A stretch of 64,000 nt of DNA from Marinobacter sp. SS21. Lineage in GTDB: Bacteria > Pseudomonadota > Gammaproteobacteria > Pseudomonadales > Oleiphilaceae. The position numbers and the translations under genes are program-made. The notes under the pieces are model-generated. The model searched no databases. It saw only the letters and a program-made list of their open reading frames with translations, and was not told where the DNA came from. The stretch is from assembly GCF_028369065.1 (NCBI RefSeq), contig NZ_JAQNDA010000002.1:124001-188000 (forward strand). The letters run 5' to 3'. Shown here one piece after another: positions 25,839 to 34,484 of this stretch. Positions within the stretch are counted from its first letter, which is position 1; each line of letters begins with the position of its first letter.

Positions 25839-27116
25839 ATGGATGAACTTGCCGCGGAAATTCGTGCCCACTACTGCAAGGTCCGACGTCAAAGTGAGAC
25901 GCTGTGTGCTGGCCTGGAGCCAGAGGATCTGTGTCTTCAGGGGATGCCCGATACCAGCCCTTTGAAGTGGCATTTAGCCCATACCACCTGGTTTTTCGAA
26001 ACCTTTGTCCTCAAACCGTTCCACGCCGGTTACCAATCCTTCAATGATTGCTTTGAGTACCTGTTCAACTCCTATTACAACGCCGTTGGCAAGCAGTATC
26101 CCCGGCCCCGGCGTCACCTGCTGTCCCGGCCCACGGTACGGGAAGTCAGCGCTTACCGGCAGATGGTGGATGAGTGCGTATTGGGGTTGCTGGAAAGTCC
26201 TGGGACGGCGGACTGCGCCGAACTCTGTCACCGACTCATCTTGGGCCTGAATCATGAACAGCAGCATCAGGAACTGATGCTGACGGACCTCAAATACTGT
26301 CTGTCGCTGAATCCGCTGGCTCCGGTATACAACGATACCCCCATACCGGCTAGTCAGGCCTCGCCGTTGACCTTCAGCGAATTTCCGGGGGGGGACGGAG
26401 AGATGGGCTGCGGCCGGGCCGGCGGCCAGGCTGACTCTGTCGGCGGCTTCTGTTATGACAACGAAGGGCCACGGCACCGGGTCTGGCGGGCCCCGTTTGG
26501 GTTGGCGAACCGGCTGGTAAGCAACGGCGAGTATATTGAGTTCATTGAGGCCGGCGGTTACCGAACGCCAGCCTGGTGGCATTCCGATGGCTGGGCTACG
26601 GTGCAGTCAGAGCAGTGGCGGATGCCGCTGTACTGGCGCCGAGAGGGACAGCGCTATGTTGCCTTCACCCTACATGGTGAGCTGGAAGTCGACCCGGCCG
26701 CGCCGGTGTGCCATGTCAGCCTGTACGAGGCGCAGGCATTTGCGGCCTGGAAAAACCTGCGCCTGTGCAGGGAATCAGAATGGGAACAGGCGGCCGCGGG
26801 GGTAGCACCGGCAGGGCAGCTGTGGAACCGCCTTTGCCACCATCCGCTCGCGCCTCCGGCCAACCAACCGCAACCACGACAGCTCTATGGCGCCGTCTGG
26901 GAGTGGACGCAGAGCGCCTACAGCGCCTACCCGGGCTATCGGGCCCAGGCTGGTGCCCTCGGGGAATACAATGGCAAGTTCATGCTGAACCAGATGGTGC
27001 TGCGTGGCGGCTCAGTGGCAACCCCGGCAGACCATATTCGCGCCACCTACCGCAATTTCTTTTACCCCAGAGACCGTTGGCAGTTCAGTGGCATACGGTT
27101 AGCCTACGACCTGTAA
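25839..27116 (+). CDS. egtB: EgtB-type non-heme iron sulfoxide synthase
   Basis: The 425-residue protein has an N-terminal DinB-like domain with the iron ligands of EgtB: a histidine in WHLAHTTWFFE (near residue 44) and the HxxxH pair in LNHEQQHQELML (near 138). An FGE-sulfatase-type C-terminal domain follows (FSEFPGGDGEMG, VSNGEYIEFIEAGGY, LCRESEWEQA, YGAVWEWTQSAYSAYPG, then VLRGGS). EgtB joins hercynine with a thiol donor (gamma-glutamylcysteine or cysteine) and O2 on the way to ergothioneine. The methyltransferase EgtD follows 9 bp later. The start is the ATG at 25839; a TTG 45 bp upstream is the alternative. A run of eight G lies inside the gene near 26390. Confidence 0.9.
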   Translation: MDELAAEIRAHYCKVRRQSETLCAGLEPEDLCLQGMPDTSPLKWHLAHTTWFFETFVLKPFHAGYQSFNDCFEYLFNSYYNAVGKQYPRPRRHLLSRPTVREVSAYRQMVDECVLGLLESPGTADCAELCHRLILGLNHEQQHQELMLTDLKYCLSLNPLAPVYNDTPIPASQASPLTFSEFPGGDGEMGCGRAGGQADSVGGFCYDNEGPRHRVWRAPFGLANRLVSNGEYIEFIEAGGYRTPAWWHSDGWATVQSEQWRMPLYWRREGQRYVAFTLHGELEVDPAAPVCHVSLYEAQAFAAWKNLRLCRESEWEQAAAGVAPAGQLWNRLCHHPLAPPANQPQPRQLYGAVWEWTQSAYSAYPGYRAQAGALGEYNGKFMLNQMVLRGGSVATPADHIRATYRNFFYPRDRWQFSGIRLAYDL

Positions 27117-27125
27117 GGAGGCAGT

Positions 27126-28124
27126 GTGCACTCCCGAGTCAGTGATGCACAGGAACAGTCCCAGAAGCCCGCCAGCGGGCTTCATTTTCACAACGTCAAA
27201 CCGCCGTTGGTGGACCAGCGTGAGGAAATCCTCAGCGGACTCCTGGCAACCCGCAAGTCCGTCTCACCCAAGTACTTCTATGATGAGGCGGGAAGTCGTC
27301 TGTTCGATCAGATCACCGAGTTGCAGGAATACTATGTCACCCGCGCCGAGCGCAGTATTCTCGAGCAGCAGGGGCGGGCGATCTGTCGCTATTTAACGAG
27401 GGACACCATGCTGGTGGAGCCAGGTAGCGGCAGCAGTGACAAGATCAAGATGCTCCTGCAGCACTACCTGCCCGCAAGCTACGCGCCCATCGAAATCTCC
27501 GAGTATTACCTGGAACGGGCTGCGTACCAGTTGCAACGGGATTTTCCCGAGCTGGTAGTGCATGCCGTGTGTGCGGACTTTACCAGTCTGGACCGGATGC
27601 CCGCGTCCGTGCCTGAGGCACCCAAGTCGGCATTTTTCCCCGGTTCCACCATTGGCAACTTTGAACGGGGGGAGGCGGTGCAGTTGCTGAAAAACCTCCA
27701 TCGTATGCTGGGCCCTCACGGCAAGTTGTTGATCGGGGTGGATCTGATCAAGCGTCCAGAGCGGTTGCATGCGGCGTACAACGACGCCCAAGGCGTTACC
27801 GCTCGTTTTAACCTGAACCTGCTCAACCACATCGGCCGGATTTTGAAGCGTCCCTTCGACCTGGACCGTTTCCGTCACCTCGCGTTCTACAACAAAGACC
27901 AGAACCGTATCGAGATGCACCTGGAATGTCAGCAAAGCCACACCATGGAGGTGGCTGGACAGACACTGGTCTTCCATAAGGGGGAGACCATACACACCGA
28001 GAATTCCTATAAATACAGCGTTGAGGGATTTGAAACCCTGGCGCTGGAGGCGGGATTCCTGCGGCGGCAGACCTGGACCGACCGAGACCGCAACTTCAGT
28101 TTTCATTGTATGGAAACGGTGTGA
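27126..28124 (+). CDS. egtD: L-histidine N-alpha-methyltransferase (EgtD)
   Basis: The 332-residue protein starts at a GTG after a strong AGGAGG overlapping the egtB stop. EgtD trimethylates histidine to hercynine with S-adenosylmethionine. Recognised parts are SPKYFYDEAGSRLFDQITEL near residue 48, EYYVTRAERSILEQQ, the SAM-binding LVEPGSGSSDKIKMLL near 97, AFFPGSTIGNFER near 175 and the C-terminal IHTENSYKYSVEGF near 278. It forms a two-gene unit with egtB, and no EgtA, EgtC or EgtE homologue is next to it. Confidence 0.95.
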   Translation: MHSRVSDAQEQSQKPASGLHFHNVKPPLVDQREEILSGLLATRKSVSPKYFYDEAGSRLFDQITELQEYYVTRAERSILEQQGRAICRYLTRDTMLVEPGSGSSDKIKMLLQHYLPASYAPIEISEYYLERAAYQLQRDFPELVVHAVCADFTSLDRMPASVPEAPKSAFFPGSTIGNFERGEAVQLLKNLHRMLGPHGKLLIGVDLIKRPERLHAAYNDAQGVTARFNLNLLNHIGRILKRPFDLDRFRHLAFYNKDQNRIEMHLECQQSHTMEVAGQTLVFHKGETIHTENSYKYSVEGFETLALEAGFLRRQTWTDRDRNFSFHCMETV

Positions 28125-28196
28125 ATGGATTCGGTGGTCGGCGGACGCCTCAATTCCGGTGGCTGCTACCGCGAATCGCAGGCAAACTGAGGCTCC

Positions 28197-28988
28197 ATGG
28201 CGAACTTGTGGGTCAACTTTTGGATGAAAGCAGCGAAATACGGGATAGCGGTGGCGGTGCTCCTGGCCATCTTGCCATTAATGGCGAGCGCCGAGTTGTT
28301 CATAGGCCATTGCCGGGACCGGCTTCCCGAGCTTAATCCCTTGGGCATGCGCTGTGCGGGCCCAGGGGCGGAAGTCATCGAACGGGCCCTGGCCTACACC
28401 GGTCATCAGGTCGAATGGGTGTCGGTGCCTTGGGCCCGGACCTTGTATATGGCTCAGCGGGGAGCGGTGGATATTCTCCCGGTTCACTCTATGGCGCTGG
28501 CCCGGGAAAGCTACCTGCTTCCAATTCATTACGGCAGCCGTAGCCGCTCGGTCTATTACTTTGCCCGAGCCGCCAGTACCATTCGGGTGGCCAGTTTTGA
28601 CGACCTGTTCCAGTATCGCATTGGGGCCCTGAGAGAAAGCTTTTACTCTGAACAATTCAATACCGCCCAGGGGCTCGATGTGTTTTATGCCACCGAGCCT
28701 GATCAGCTCATCAATATGTTGCTTCACAACCGACTCGACGTAGTGGTCACCAGCTCCTTCCATGAACCGGATCTGTATTTCTCCAATCCTCGCCTGACAC
28801 AGCTGGAGTATGTCGAGTACTTCGTCAATGAACGCTACTTCAGTATTCCGCTTGCATCGCCCATGGCCCGCCATTACCAGGACATCCAACAGGTCGTTCG
28901 GTTGATGCGGGACCGAGGCGAAATCAACGAAATCTATCGGCTCCATGGGGTTCCCGCACCCAGTCGAAATCCGCCGCTGGAACCTTGA
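28197..28988 (+). CDS. Periplasmic solute-binding protein, family 3 type
   Basis: The 263-residue protein has a signal peptide ending at MASA (near residue 32) and an SBP family 3-like fold (AGPGAEVIERALAYTGHQVEW, then VDILPVHS, and RIGALRES). Such proteins bind amino acids or act as sensory binding proteins. No permease or ATPase gene is adjacent, so the transport partner is elsewhere or the protein is an orphan. The ATG at 28197 follows TGAGG; a second ATG nine codons later also gives a good signal peptide. Confidence 0.78.
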   Translation: MANLWVNFWMKAAKYGIAVAVLLAILPLMASAELFIGHCRDRLPELNPLGMRCAGPGAEVIERALAYTGHQVEWVSVPWARTLYMAQRGAVDILPVHSMALARESYLLPIHYGSRSRSVYYFARAASTIRVASFDDLFQYRIGALRESFYSEQFNTAQGLDVFYATEPDQLINMLLHNRLDVVVTSSFHEPDLYFSNPRLTQLEYVEYFVNERYFSIPLASPMARHYQDIQQVVRLMRDRGEINEIYRLHGVPAPSRNPPLEP

Positions 28989-29087
28989 GGCTCGCTGAAT
29001 ACCGCCTGCAATCGACAGAACAACTCGCCACCACCGGCTTGCCAATTTGTAACCGGGTTGGTCTCGGAAATTCGCTAAACTGGCGCC

Positions 29088-29138
29088 GAACGCCCCGGAG
29101 GGCGCCCAGAGACGATTCGGAGCTATTCATAGGCTCCC
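29088..29138 (+). mobile_element. Remnant (right end) of a MITE-like element, copy A
   Basis: GAACGCCCCGGAGGGCGC, then AGAGACGATTCGGAGCTATT and ATAGGCTCCC, match two parts of copy B (50066-50086 and 50196-50226) with the middle removed. Only one terminal repeat is seen, so this is a decayed end. It stops 18 bp before the mtgA start codon. Confidence 0.6.
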
Positions 29139-29156
29139 TCAGCAAAGGCATGAGTG

Positions 29157-29852
29157 ATGGCGGCGACGACACTGATTGGCCAGCTCCGGCGACGGCTGCT
29201 GCAGCTGCTGGCTGGCGTTGTGGTGTTGATCCTTTCGGTCGTGCTGCTGTTGCGTTTTATTAACCCACCCACCACGGCGTTCATGGCGTCATACACACTG
29301 GCCCATCCAGACCGGCCGGTACAGCAGGAGTGGGTCGCGCTGGAAGCGATTTCTCCCTCGATGCGACTGGCGGTGATTGCCAGCGAAGACCAGCGATTCC
29401 CCCACCATTGGGGGGTGGATGTCAGCGCCATCCAACAGGCCGTTTCGGAGTATTACGAGGGTGGAGACCTGCGTGGCGCCAGCACCATCACCCAGCAGAC
29501 CGCCAAGAACCTGTTTCTATGGAATGGCCGCAGCCTTGTGCGCAAAGTCATGGAGGCCGGGCTGGCCCTGAGCCTGGAGACGCTCTGGAGCAAAAGCCGG
29601 GTGTTGGAGGTGTATCTGAATATTGCGGAGTTTGGTCCGGGCATTTACGGAGTGGAAGCGGCCAGTCTGGCTTATTTCGGTGTGCCCGCGCGGCAGCTGT
29701 CGCCAAACCAGGCGGCCCGACTGGCTGCGGTGTTGCCCAACCCCAAGGTGCTGAACGCGGCCAATGCGTCGCCTTATGTCTTGAATCGGGCCAGCTGGAT
29801 CCGTCAGCAGATGGTGAGATTAAAAGCGCAAAACTATCTACAGGCGTTGTAA
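29157..29852 (+). CDS. mtgA: Monofunctional peptidoglycan glycosyltransferase MtgA
   Basis: The 231-residue protein has one N-terminal membrane anchor (about 14-34) and a GT51 domain. Catalytic glutamate motif AVIASEDQRFPHHWGVD (near residue 76), GASTITQQTAKNLFLW (near 110) and KSRVLEVYLNIAEFGPGIYG (near 150) are all present. MtgA polymerises lipid II into glycan strands at the outer face of the inner membrane; no transpeptidase domain is present. The ATG at 29157 follows AAAGG by 8 bp; a GTG one codon earlier is possible. Its leader starts inside the remnant MITE-like element. Confidence 0.95.
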   Translation: MAATTLIGQLRRRLLQLLAGVVVLILSVVLLLRFINPPTTAFMASYTLAHPDRPVQQEWVALEAISPSMRLAVIASEDQRFPHHWGVDVSAIQQAVSEYYEGGDLRGASTITQQTAKNLFLWNGRSLVRKVMEAGLALSLETLWSKSRVLEVYLNIAEFGPGIYGVEAASLAYFGVPARQLSPNQAARLAAVLPNPKVLNAANASPYVLNRASWIRQQMVRLKAQNYLQAL

Positions 29853-29949
29853 CTGCAACTCGCCAGCGGATTCCAGGCTCGCCGGCCAGGATGCGGTCAC
29901 TTTCGCACCCTGGCCAGTTATGGCGCCGTTGCCAGCGTGGCCGAGAGGA

Positions 29950-30780
29950 TTATTCCTCCTCCTCTTCTTCCGGACACAGTTCCTGGTCTTCGTTGTTGCA
30001 GAACCCGTCTTCCTCCGAGAAAGTCTGGTTGCCAAACGAGCCGTTGGGTCGCAGCTCGATGGCACCCACCTCCACTTTCAGTGGCAGGTCGGCGGGCAAG
30101 GCCGCCAGGTATTCGCTGGGCACGGTCAGGGCATTGACCGTTGCGGGCACCCGTACCGAGAAGGTGAAGGCGGACCAGGCATCGTCGTCCGGCTCCATTA
30201 CCACCTCATAACCGGCGATACCGCCCTCCGGTGTCGGCATGAACAGGTCTGGCACGGTGGTGCATTCCCCCAGATCATCGCCGTAACTCCAGGAGATTTC
30301 CGAGCCGTCGAAGTCCACGTCGGCGGGGGCGGCGGGAATGCTATGGGTCAGAATGGTACTGCCCGCCAGTTCGCCGCCGTTCTCAAGTTTCAGCCGAAAC
30401 TCATAGAAACCGGCCGGAAAACGTGCGAGAAACTCGGGGAGCGTTACAACTTCGTCATCCTCCTCTTCGGCCAACTCGTCTTCACACACCGGTTCGCTAC
30501 TTTCGAAGAAGTTTTCCGTCAAGAGTTGGTCCCGCAGGTGGGACGAGGCGATTTCATGAAAGAGTTGTGAACCGTCAGGCCCCATGATCTTGGCTTGGCG
30601 CCAGCCTTCGGCATCGAACAGCACATGGAAGCCGATGTCGCCGTCGGAGGCGTTGATTTCGATGATCACCTTACATTCGCCCAACTCATTGCAAGGAGCG
30701 TCGGCGAACAGGGGAGCGGAGAGTAGGGGGGACAGAAACAACGACAGGCCAAGACCTGGCCGTTTGAGTGAATATAACAT
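29950..30780 (-). CDS. Exported acidic protein of unknown function with poly-glutamate tail
   Basis: The 276-residue precursor has a clear signal peptide (1-26, ending LFADA) and a strong GGAGG site. The mature protein is beta-rich, with two segments resembling fibronectin-like strands (FPAGFYEFRLKLENGG near residue 122 and TPEGGIAGYEVVMEPDD near 182). It has several acidic patches (CEDELAEEEDDEVV) and ends in a run of six glutamates after LCP. Cysteines at about 30, 36, 98, 172, 260 and 269 suggest disulfides. No enzyme motif is seen, and it stands alone convergent with mtgA. A Ca-binding or surface role is possible but unsupported. Confidence 0.65.
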   Translation of the reverse strand: MLYSLKRPGLGLSLFLSPLLSAPLFADAPCNELGECKVIIEINASDGDIGFHVLFDAEGWRQAKIMGPDGSQLFHEIASSHLRDQLLTENFFESSEPVCEDELAEEEDDEVVTLPEFLARFPAGFYEFRLKLENGGELAGSTILTHSIPAAPADVDFDGSEISWSYGDDLGECTTVPDLFMPTPEGGIAGYEVVMEPDDDAWSAFTFSVRVPATVNALTVPSEYLAALPADLPLKVEVGAIELRPNGSFGNQTFSEEDGFCNNEDQELCPEEEEEE

Positions 30781-31254
30781 CTGTGGATCCTCCTTTATCG
30801 AGGCCTCGTCGAAAGCTGAGGAGGCGTGGGCCGGAGGTGGCCGCTTGCAGCACGGTCTACTCCTGTTTGTTACCAGGAACTGCTTTGTGGAAACGCAGAA
30901 ACGCAGAAACTGGGTGGGTACAGCTCAATATCTTGCGCATATTCTATGCCAACGAACAAAAGCTCATGAATTCAATGGATTGAAAAAATGGCAGTTGCAC
31001 AGGTGTATAAAATTTGGACATGCCGTCGAGCACCAGGAAAGCTGCCTGGCTAGCCGTTGAAATCTATCCATAAAACGCCACCTGAAATTTGCGCTGTGGC
31101 ACGGGATTCCGCGTCAGCTTCAACAGCGATACAGTTTCCAGACCAGGCGGTGTTCAGAGGCCCCATGTGAGTCTGGTGGCGGTGTCCCTGGATCGGGGAT
31201 ACTGTCTTGTTGGATACTCAAGTGCTTGGACAATCAACGCGCAATGGGCACGCC
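30781..31254. other. 474-bp intergenic region
   Basis: Between divergent genes. Open frames here lack ribosome binding sites and family resemblance. A short direct repeat of AAACGCAG occurs near 30893-30910. The region is more AT-rich (30930-31080) than its surroundings, fitting promoters for both neighbours, but no hexamer pair is convincing. Confidence 0.5.
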
Positions 31255-31998
31255 ATGACTGAACAGCAGATCGCCATTACTTTACCTAACGGCCACCCCA
31301 TGCGGGCTCGCTGGCTCCGGCCGGACAGCCCCAACCCCCATCAAGCCGGCATTATCGCCGTCCACGATATCTTCGGGTACACCGAGGATATGGCGCGTAT
31401 CGGCCAACGGCTCGTCAAGCGTGGCTATTCGGTGCTGATTCCCGATCTGTACGATCTGCCGGGCAGCAAGCCGCTGTGTGTGGTGAAAACCCTGAAAGCC
31501 CACGAAACCGGCGCAGGGCAGGCATTCGAACAGCTGGAGGCATGCCGGTTGTGGTTACTGGCGCAGCGTGACGAGACGATTACCCAGGTTGGCGTGATGG
31601 GTTTCTGCATGGGTGGGCGTTTTGCCGTACTTTATGCCAGCCGGGCCCCGGTGCAGGTGGTGGCTCCCTTTTACGGCGGGATTCCCCGCCACGCCGAGGC
31701 TCTCAAGGGCATTTGCCCGGCAGTGGGTGGCTGGGGACGGCGCGACTTGATCTATGGCCACCATGGCGACCGGCTGGCCAGTCACCTGGACGCCTTGGGT
31801 GTACCCCACGACATCAAAACCTACGACAACGTGGGGCATTCCTTCATGAATAACCACCAGAGCTTCACGTTCAAGAAGTTGGGCGGACTGTCGCCGTTGC
31901 GGGCCAGGTACGACGCGGGGGCCGCGGAAGACAGCTGGCACCGGGTGTTGGCGTTTTTCGAGCAGGTGTTTTCGGGCGCCTTCAGCACTGGCGCCTGA
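31255..31998 (+). CDS. Dienelactone hydrolase family protein
   Basis: The 247-residue alpha/beta hydrolase has the cysteine nucleophile motif GFCMGGRF (C118) of dienelactone hydrolases, a candidate acid D164 (GWGRRDLIYG) and histidine H195 in DNVGHSFMN. HDIFGYTEDM near residue 37 fits the family's N-terminal loop. Family members hydrolyse lactones or small esters, for example in chloroaromatic breakdown; no such genes are nearby, so the substrate is unknown. The ATG at 31255 is preferred over in-frame TTG codons upstream. The stop is 7 bp from the convergent nitroreductase gene. Confidence 0.88.
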   Translation: MTEQQIAITLPNGHPMRARWLRPDSPNPHQAGIIAVHDIFGYTEDMARIGQRLVKRGYSVLIPDLYDLPGSKPLCVVKTLKAHETGAGQAFEQLEACRLWLLAQRDETITQVGVMGFCMGGRFAVLYASRAPVQVVAPFYGGIPRHAEALKGICPAVGGWGRRDLIYGHHGDRLASHLDALGVPHDIKTYDNVGHSFMNNHQSFTFKKLGGLSPLRARYDAGAAEDSWHRVLAFFEQVFSGAFSTGA

Positions 31999-32005
31999 GG
32001 TGCTG

Positions 32006-32743
32006 CTACTTCATCTCGAAGCCCCGGCCCTTCAAAAAGTCGCGCATATGGGGACGCAGCTTGGAGGTAAACAGTGGTTTGAGCTGCTCCGACCAGCTGG
32101 TGTCCTTGTTGCCCCCGGTGCGCGCCAGGTAATACTGGCGCATGGTGTTGTCGAACTCGGCGATGTGGGCGCGGTCCTGTTCATCCTGGTAGTAGTCCTG
32201 CTTGAGAATGGATGCGAGCGGCAACCGGGGTTTAACCTCCGGGTCCTGCTCCGGGTAGCCCAGGCACATGCCAAACACCGGATAGACGTGGTCCGGCAGT
32301 CGGAGCAATTCGCTGACCTCGGCCGGGTTGTTTCGAATGCCACCGATGTAACAGAGCCCAATGCCCACCGACTCCGCCGCCACTGCCACATTCTGGGCCA
32401 TCAGCGCGGTATCAATGCTCGCGACCAGCAACTGCTCGGTCATGCCGCGGATGACCTCGGCCCCGGCGCGTTCGGCCGCGTCGGTGGAGCGTTTCATATC
32501 GGCACAGAACACCAGGAAATCCGAACAATCGGCCACGTAGGCCTGGCCGCCGGACAACTCTGCCAGCGTGCGACGATTGTCGGCATCGACGACACGGATA
32601 ATGGTATAGGCCTGAACATGGTTTGAGGTGGCAGCGCTTTGACCGCTGCGAATGAGCGCCTCGAACAGATCCTGTGGAATCTTCCGATCGCTGAATTTGC
32701 GGATGGAACGGTGTGACTGAAGCAATTCGATGGTTGAATTCAT
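32006..32743 (-). CDS. nfsA: NfsA-type NADPH-dependent nitroreductase / flavin reductase
   Basis: The 245-residue protein begins with LLQSHRSIRKFSDRKIPQDL and SAATSNHVQAYTIIRV, the FMN-binding start of the NfsA/Frp nitroreductase group. AAESVGIGLCYIGGIRNNP (near residue 125) and PVFGMCLGYPEQDPEVKPRL (near 153) continue it. These enzymes reduce nitroaromatics, quinones or flavins with NADPH using tightly bound FMN as a dimer. GAGG sits 4 bp before the ATG. The physiological substrate is not apparent from context. Confidence 0.88.
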   Translation of the reverse strand: MNSTIELLQSHRSIRKFSDRKIPQDLFEALIRSGQSAATSNHVQAYTIIRVVDADNRRTLAELSGGQAYVADCSDFLVFCADMKRSTDAAERAGAEVIRGMTEQLLVASIDTALMAQNVAVAAESVGIGLCYIGGIRNNPAEVSELLRLPDHVYPVFGMCLGYPEQDPEVKPRLPLASILKQDYYQDEQDRAHIAEFDNTMRQYYLARTGGNKDTSWSEQLKPLFTSKLRPHMRDFLKGRGFEMK

Positions 32744-33006
32744 AAGGCCTCGCGGTCGTTATCCAGGCACGGTAGCAGACCCCTCATTCTGCCCGTTTAT
32801 TAAATAGGATGCGAACGATGCGGTTGTGGCAATGGTGGTATTGACTAAGTACTGGCATTGACCAAGCGCCGTTATTTCGTGGCTCCCTGGCGGCAATACT
32901 GTCGTTTTTCCAACTCTGTGCTAATACTAACGATTGGTTCGCGGTTTGTTTATTGAGAGCAGGCCAGAATTCGGCCAGGGAACCGAGTGTCGAGGGAGTG
33001 ACCGGA

Positions 33007-34269
33007 ATGTCCATTTATCAACGGGTGATCGCCGCGTGTATCGGCCTGGTCTGTGTTGCCATCGTAACCTTCAGTGTGTTGGTCTTCCTGGGGGGGCGGC
33101 AAATTCTTCACAGCTCCCTGGAGGATCGTTTAAACGCTGTTGCAAATCATGAGCAGGACAAGATCAGCGCAATCCTGCTTGCCTGGCAGGACCGAGTGGC
33201 CTTGATCGCCAGTCGGACTCAGCTGCGCATCAGCCTGCGGGAATATCTGGTGTCAGGAAACCCTCAGGCCTTGTTGCGGGTTCAGCGCATCATCGGCGAT
33301 GCCAGGAACGCGGTGCGTGCCGTCAGGGGCATTGCGATCGGCCCTGCCAACGGCGATTTGCTTACCGAGACCGGGCTCGCACACAGCAGCATGGTTGAGC
33401 GGGTTGATCTGGACGCTGGCGACTCGGCACCGGTGCGGATAATGCGGGATGCGGATGGCCTTTTTTATGCCCAGCTACAGGCACCTCTGCTACTGGATGG
33501 CGAAACGATTGGCCATGTCTGGGTGCTGTTGTCCGCCGATGAGCTGATTCAGGCGACCAGCGATTACACCGGACTGGGTTCGACGGGAGAGATCCTGCTG
33601 GCGGCGTACGATCACCAGGGCGAGGCTATCTATCTGACCCCGCTTCGTCACCTGCCGGAGGCAAGCCTGACGCCGGTTCACGACTTCGCCCAGGAACCCA
33701 AGGCATTGCGACTGGCGTTGACCGGAGAGGAGGGGCTTATTGAGGAGGTGATGGATTACCGTGGCCAGGCCACCATGGCGGCCATACGTTATCTCCCTAA
33801 GTGGCAATGGGGCCTGGCGGTAAAAATAGACCGGCCGGAGATTCTTGCCCCCATCCGCCGTTATCAGAATGTCATTATGATCCTGGCGGCTGCGTTGATT
33901 ATCGTCGCGGTGGCGCTCGGGGTGGTGATCGCCAATGCCATTGCACGCCCAGTGGTTAACCTGGCAACAGAAGCTGGCCGAATACTGGCCGGGGAGCACC
34001 GTCTGCGGGCAACGGTCAATCGAAAAAATGGCAAGGAAATTCATGACCTGGCAGTCGCCTTCAACCGCCTCACGGATTACCTGCTGGAAGCTAATGCCAG
34101 TCTTGAGCGCCGGGTTTCCACCCGGACCCGAGAGCTGCAAACCCTGAATGAAACCCTGGAACAGCAGGTACGCGAACGCACCGCAGCGCTCGCCACGGTT
34201 CTGACCGGCCGCTCGGCCAGACATGGCACCCCTCAGAGCGCAGAGCCGGAAAAAGGGCCTGAATCCTGA
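33007..34269 (+). CDS. Membrane sensor with dCache-like domain, HAMP and coiled coil but no output domain
   Basis: The 420-residue protein has a membrane helix (8-28), a large periplasmic region (about 30-285) with Cache-like elements (AVRGIAIGPANGDLLTETG, then YAQLQAPLLLDGETIGHVWV, and GLGSTGEILLAAYD), a second helix (290-312) and a HAMP domain (about 313-365). It ends in a coiled coil (SLERRVSTRTRELQTLNETL) and a charged tail. Most proteins of this shape continue into a histidine kinase, GGDEF or methyl-accepting domain; here a stop follows and no such domain is found in the next 215 bp in any frame. It may be a truncated sensor or act through a partner such as the next gene. Confidence 0.8.
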   Translation: MSIYQRVIAACIGLVCVAIVTFSVLVFLGGRQILHSSLEDRLNAVANHEQDKISAILLAWQDRVALIASRTQLRISLREYLVSGNPQALLRVQRIIGDARNAVRAVRGIAIGPANGDLLTETGLAHSSMVERVDLDAGDSAPVRIMRDADGLFYAQLQAPLLLDGETIGHVWVLLSADELIQATSDYTGLGSTGEILLAAYDHQGEAIYLTPLRHLPEASLTPVHDFAQEPKALRLALTGEEGLIEEVMDYRGQATMAAIRYLPKWQWGLAVKIDRPEILAPIRRYQNVIMILAAALIIVAVALGVVIANAIARPVVNLATEAGRILAGEHRLRATVNRKNGKEIHDLAVAFNRLTDYLLEANASLERRVSTRTRELQTLNETLEQQVRERTAALATVLTGRSARHGTPQSAEPEKGPES

Positions 34270-34484
34270 CCGAAGGCGGTCCCTGGCCCCGGCTGGTATC
34301 CGTCTCAGGCCCCGCAGTTCGCCATGCCCGAACGATCCCGCCAGGGTGCTGTCGATCTTTGAACCAGCCTCGCGGATGTCGGTGTGCGGTCAGGTCGACG
34401 CATTGGCAGGGCGGGAGTGCTATGCTGTAGCTATCTGCTCCGCAATTATCCACGCTGTCTTGGTAGGCCCAACCAGGAGGTGCG

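Noticed and set aside
34091-34453. Missing output domain of the sensor in another frame
   Set aside because: Frames on both strands between 34150 and 34484 were read for kinase, GGDEF or methyl-accepting motifs and none were found, so a simple frameshift does not explain the short sensor.
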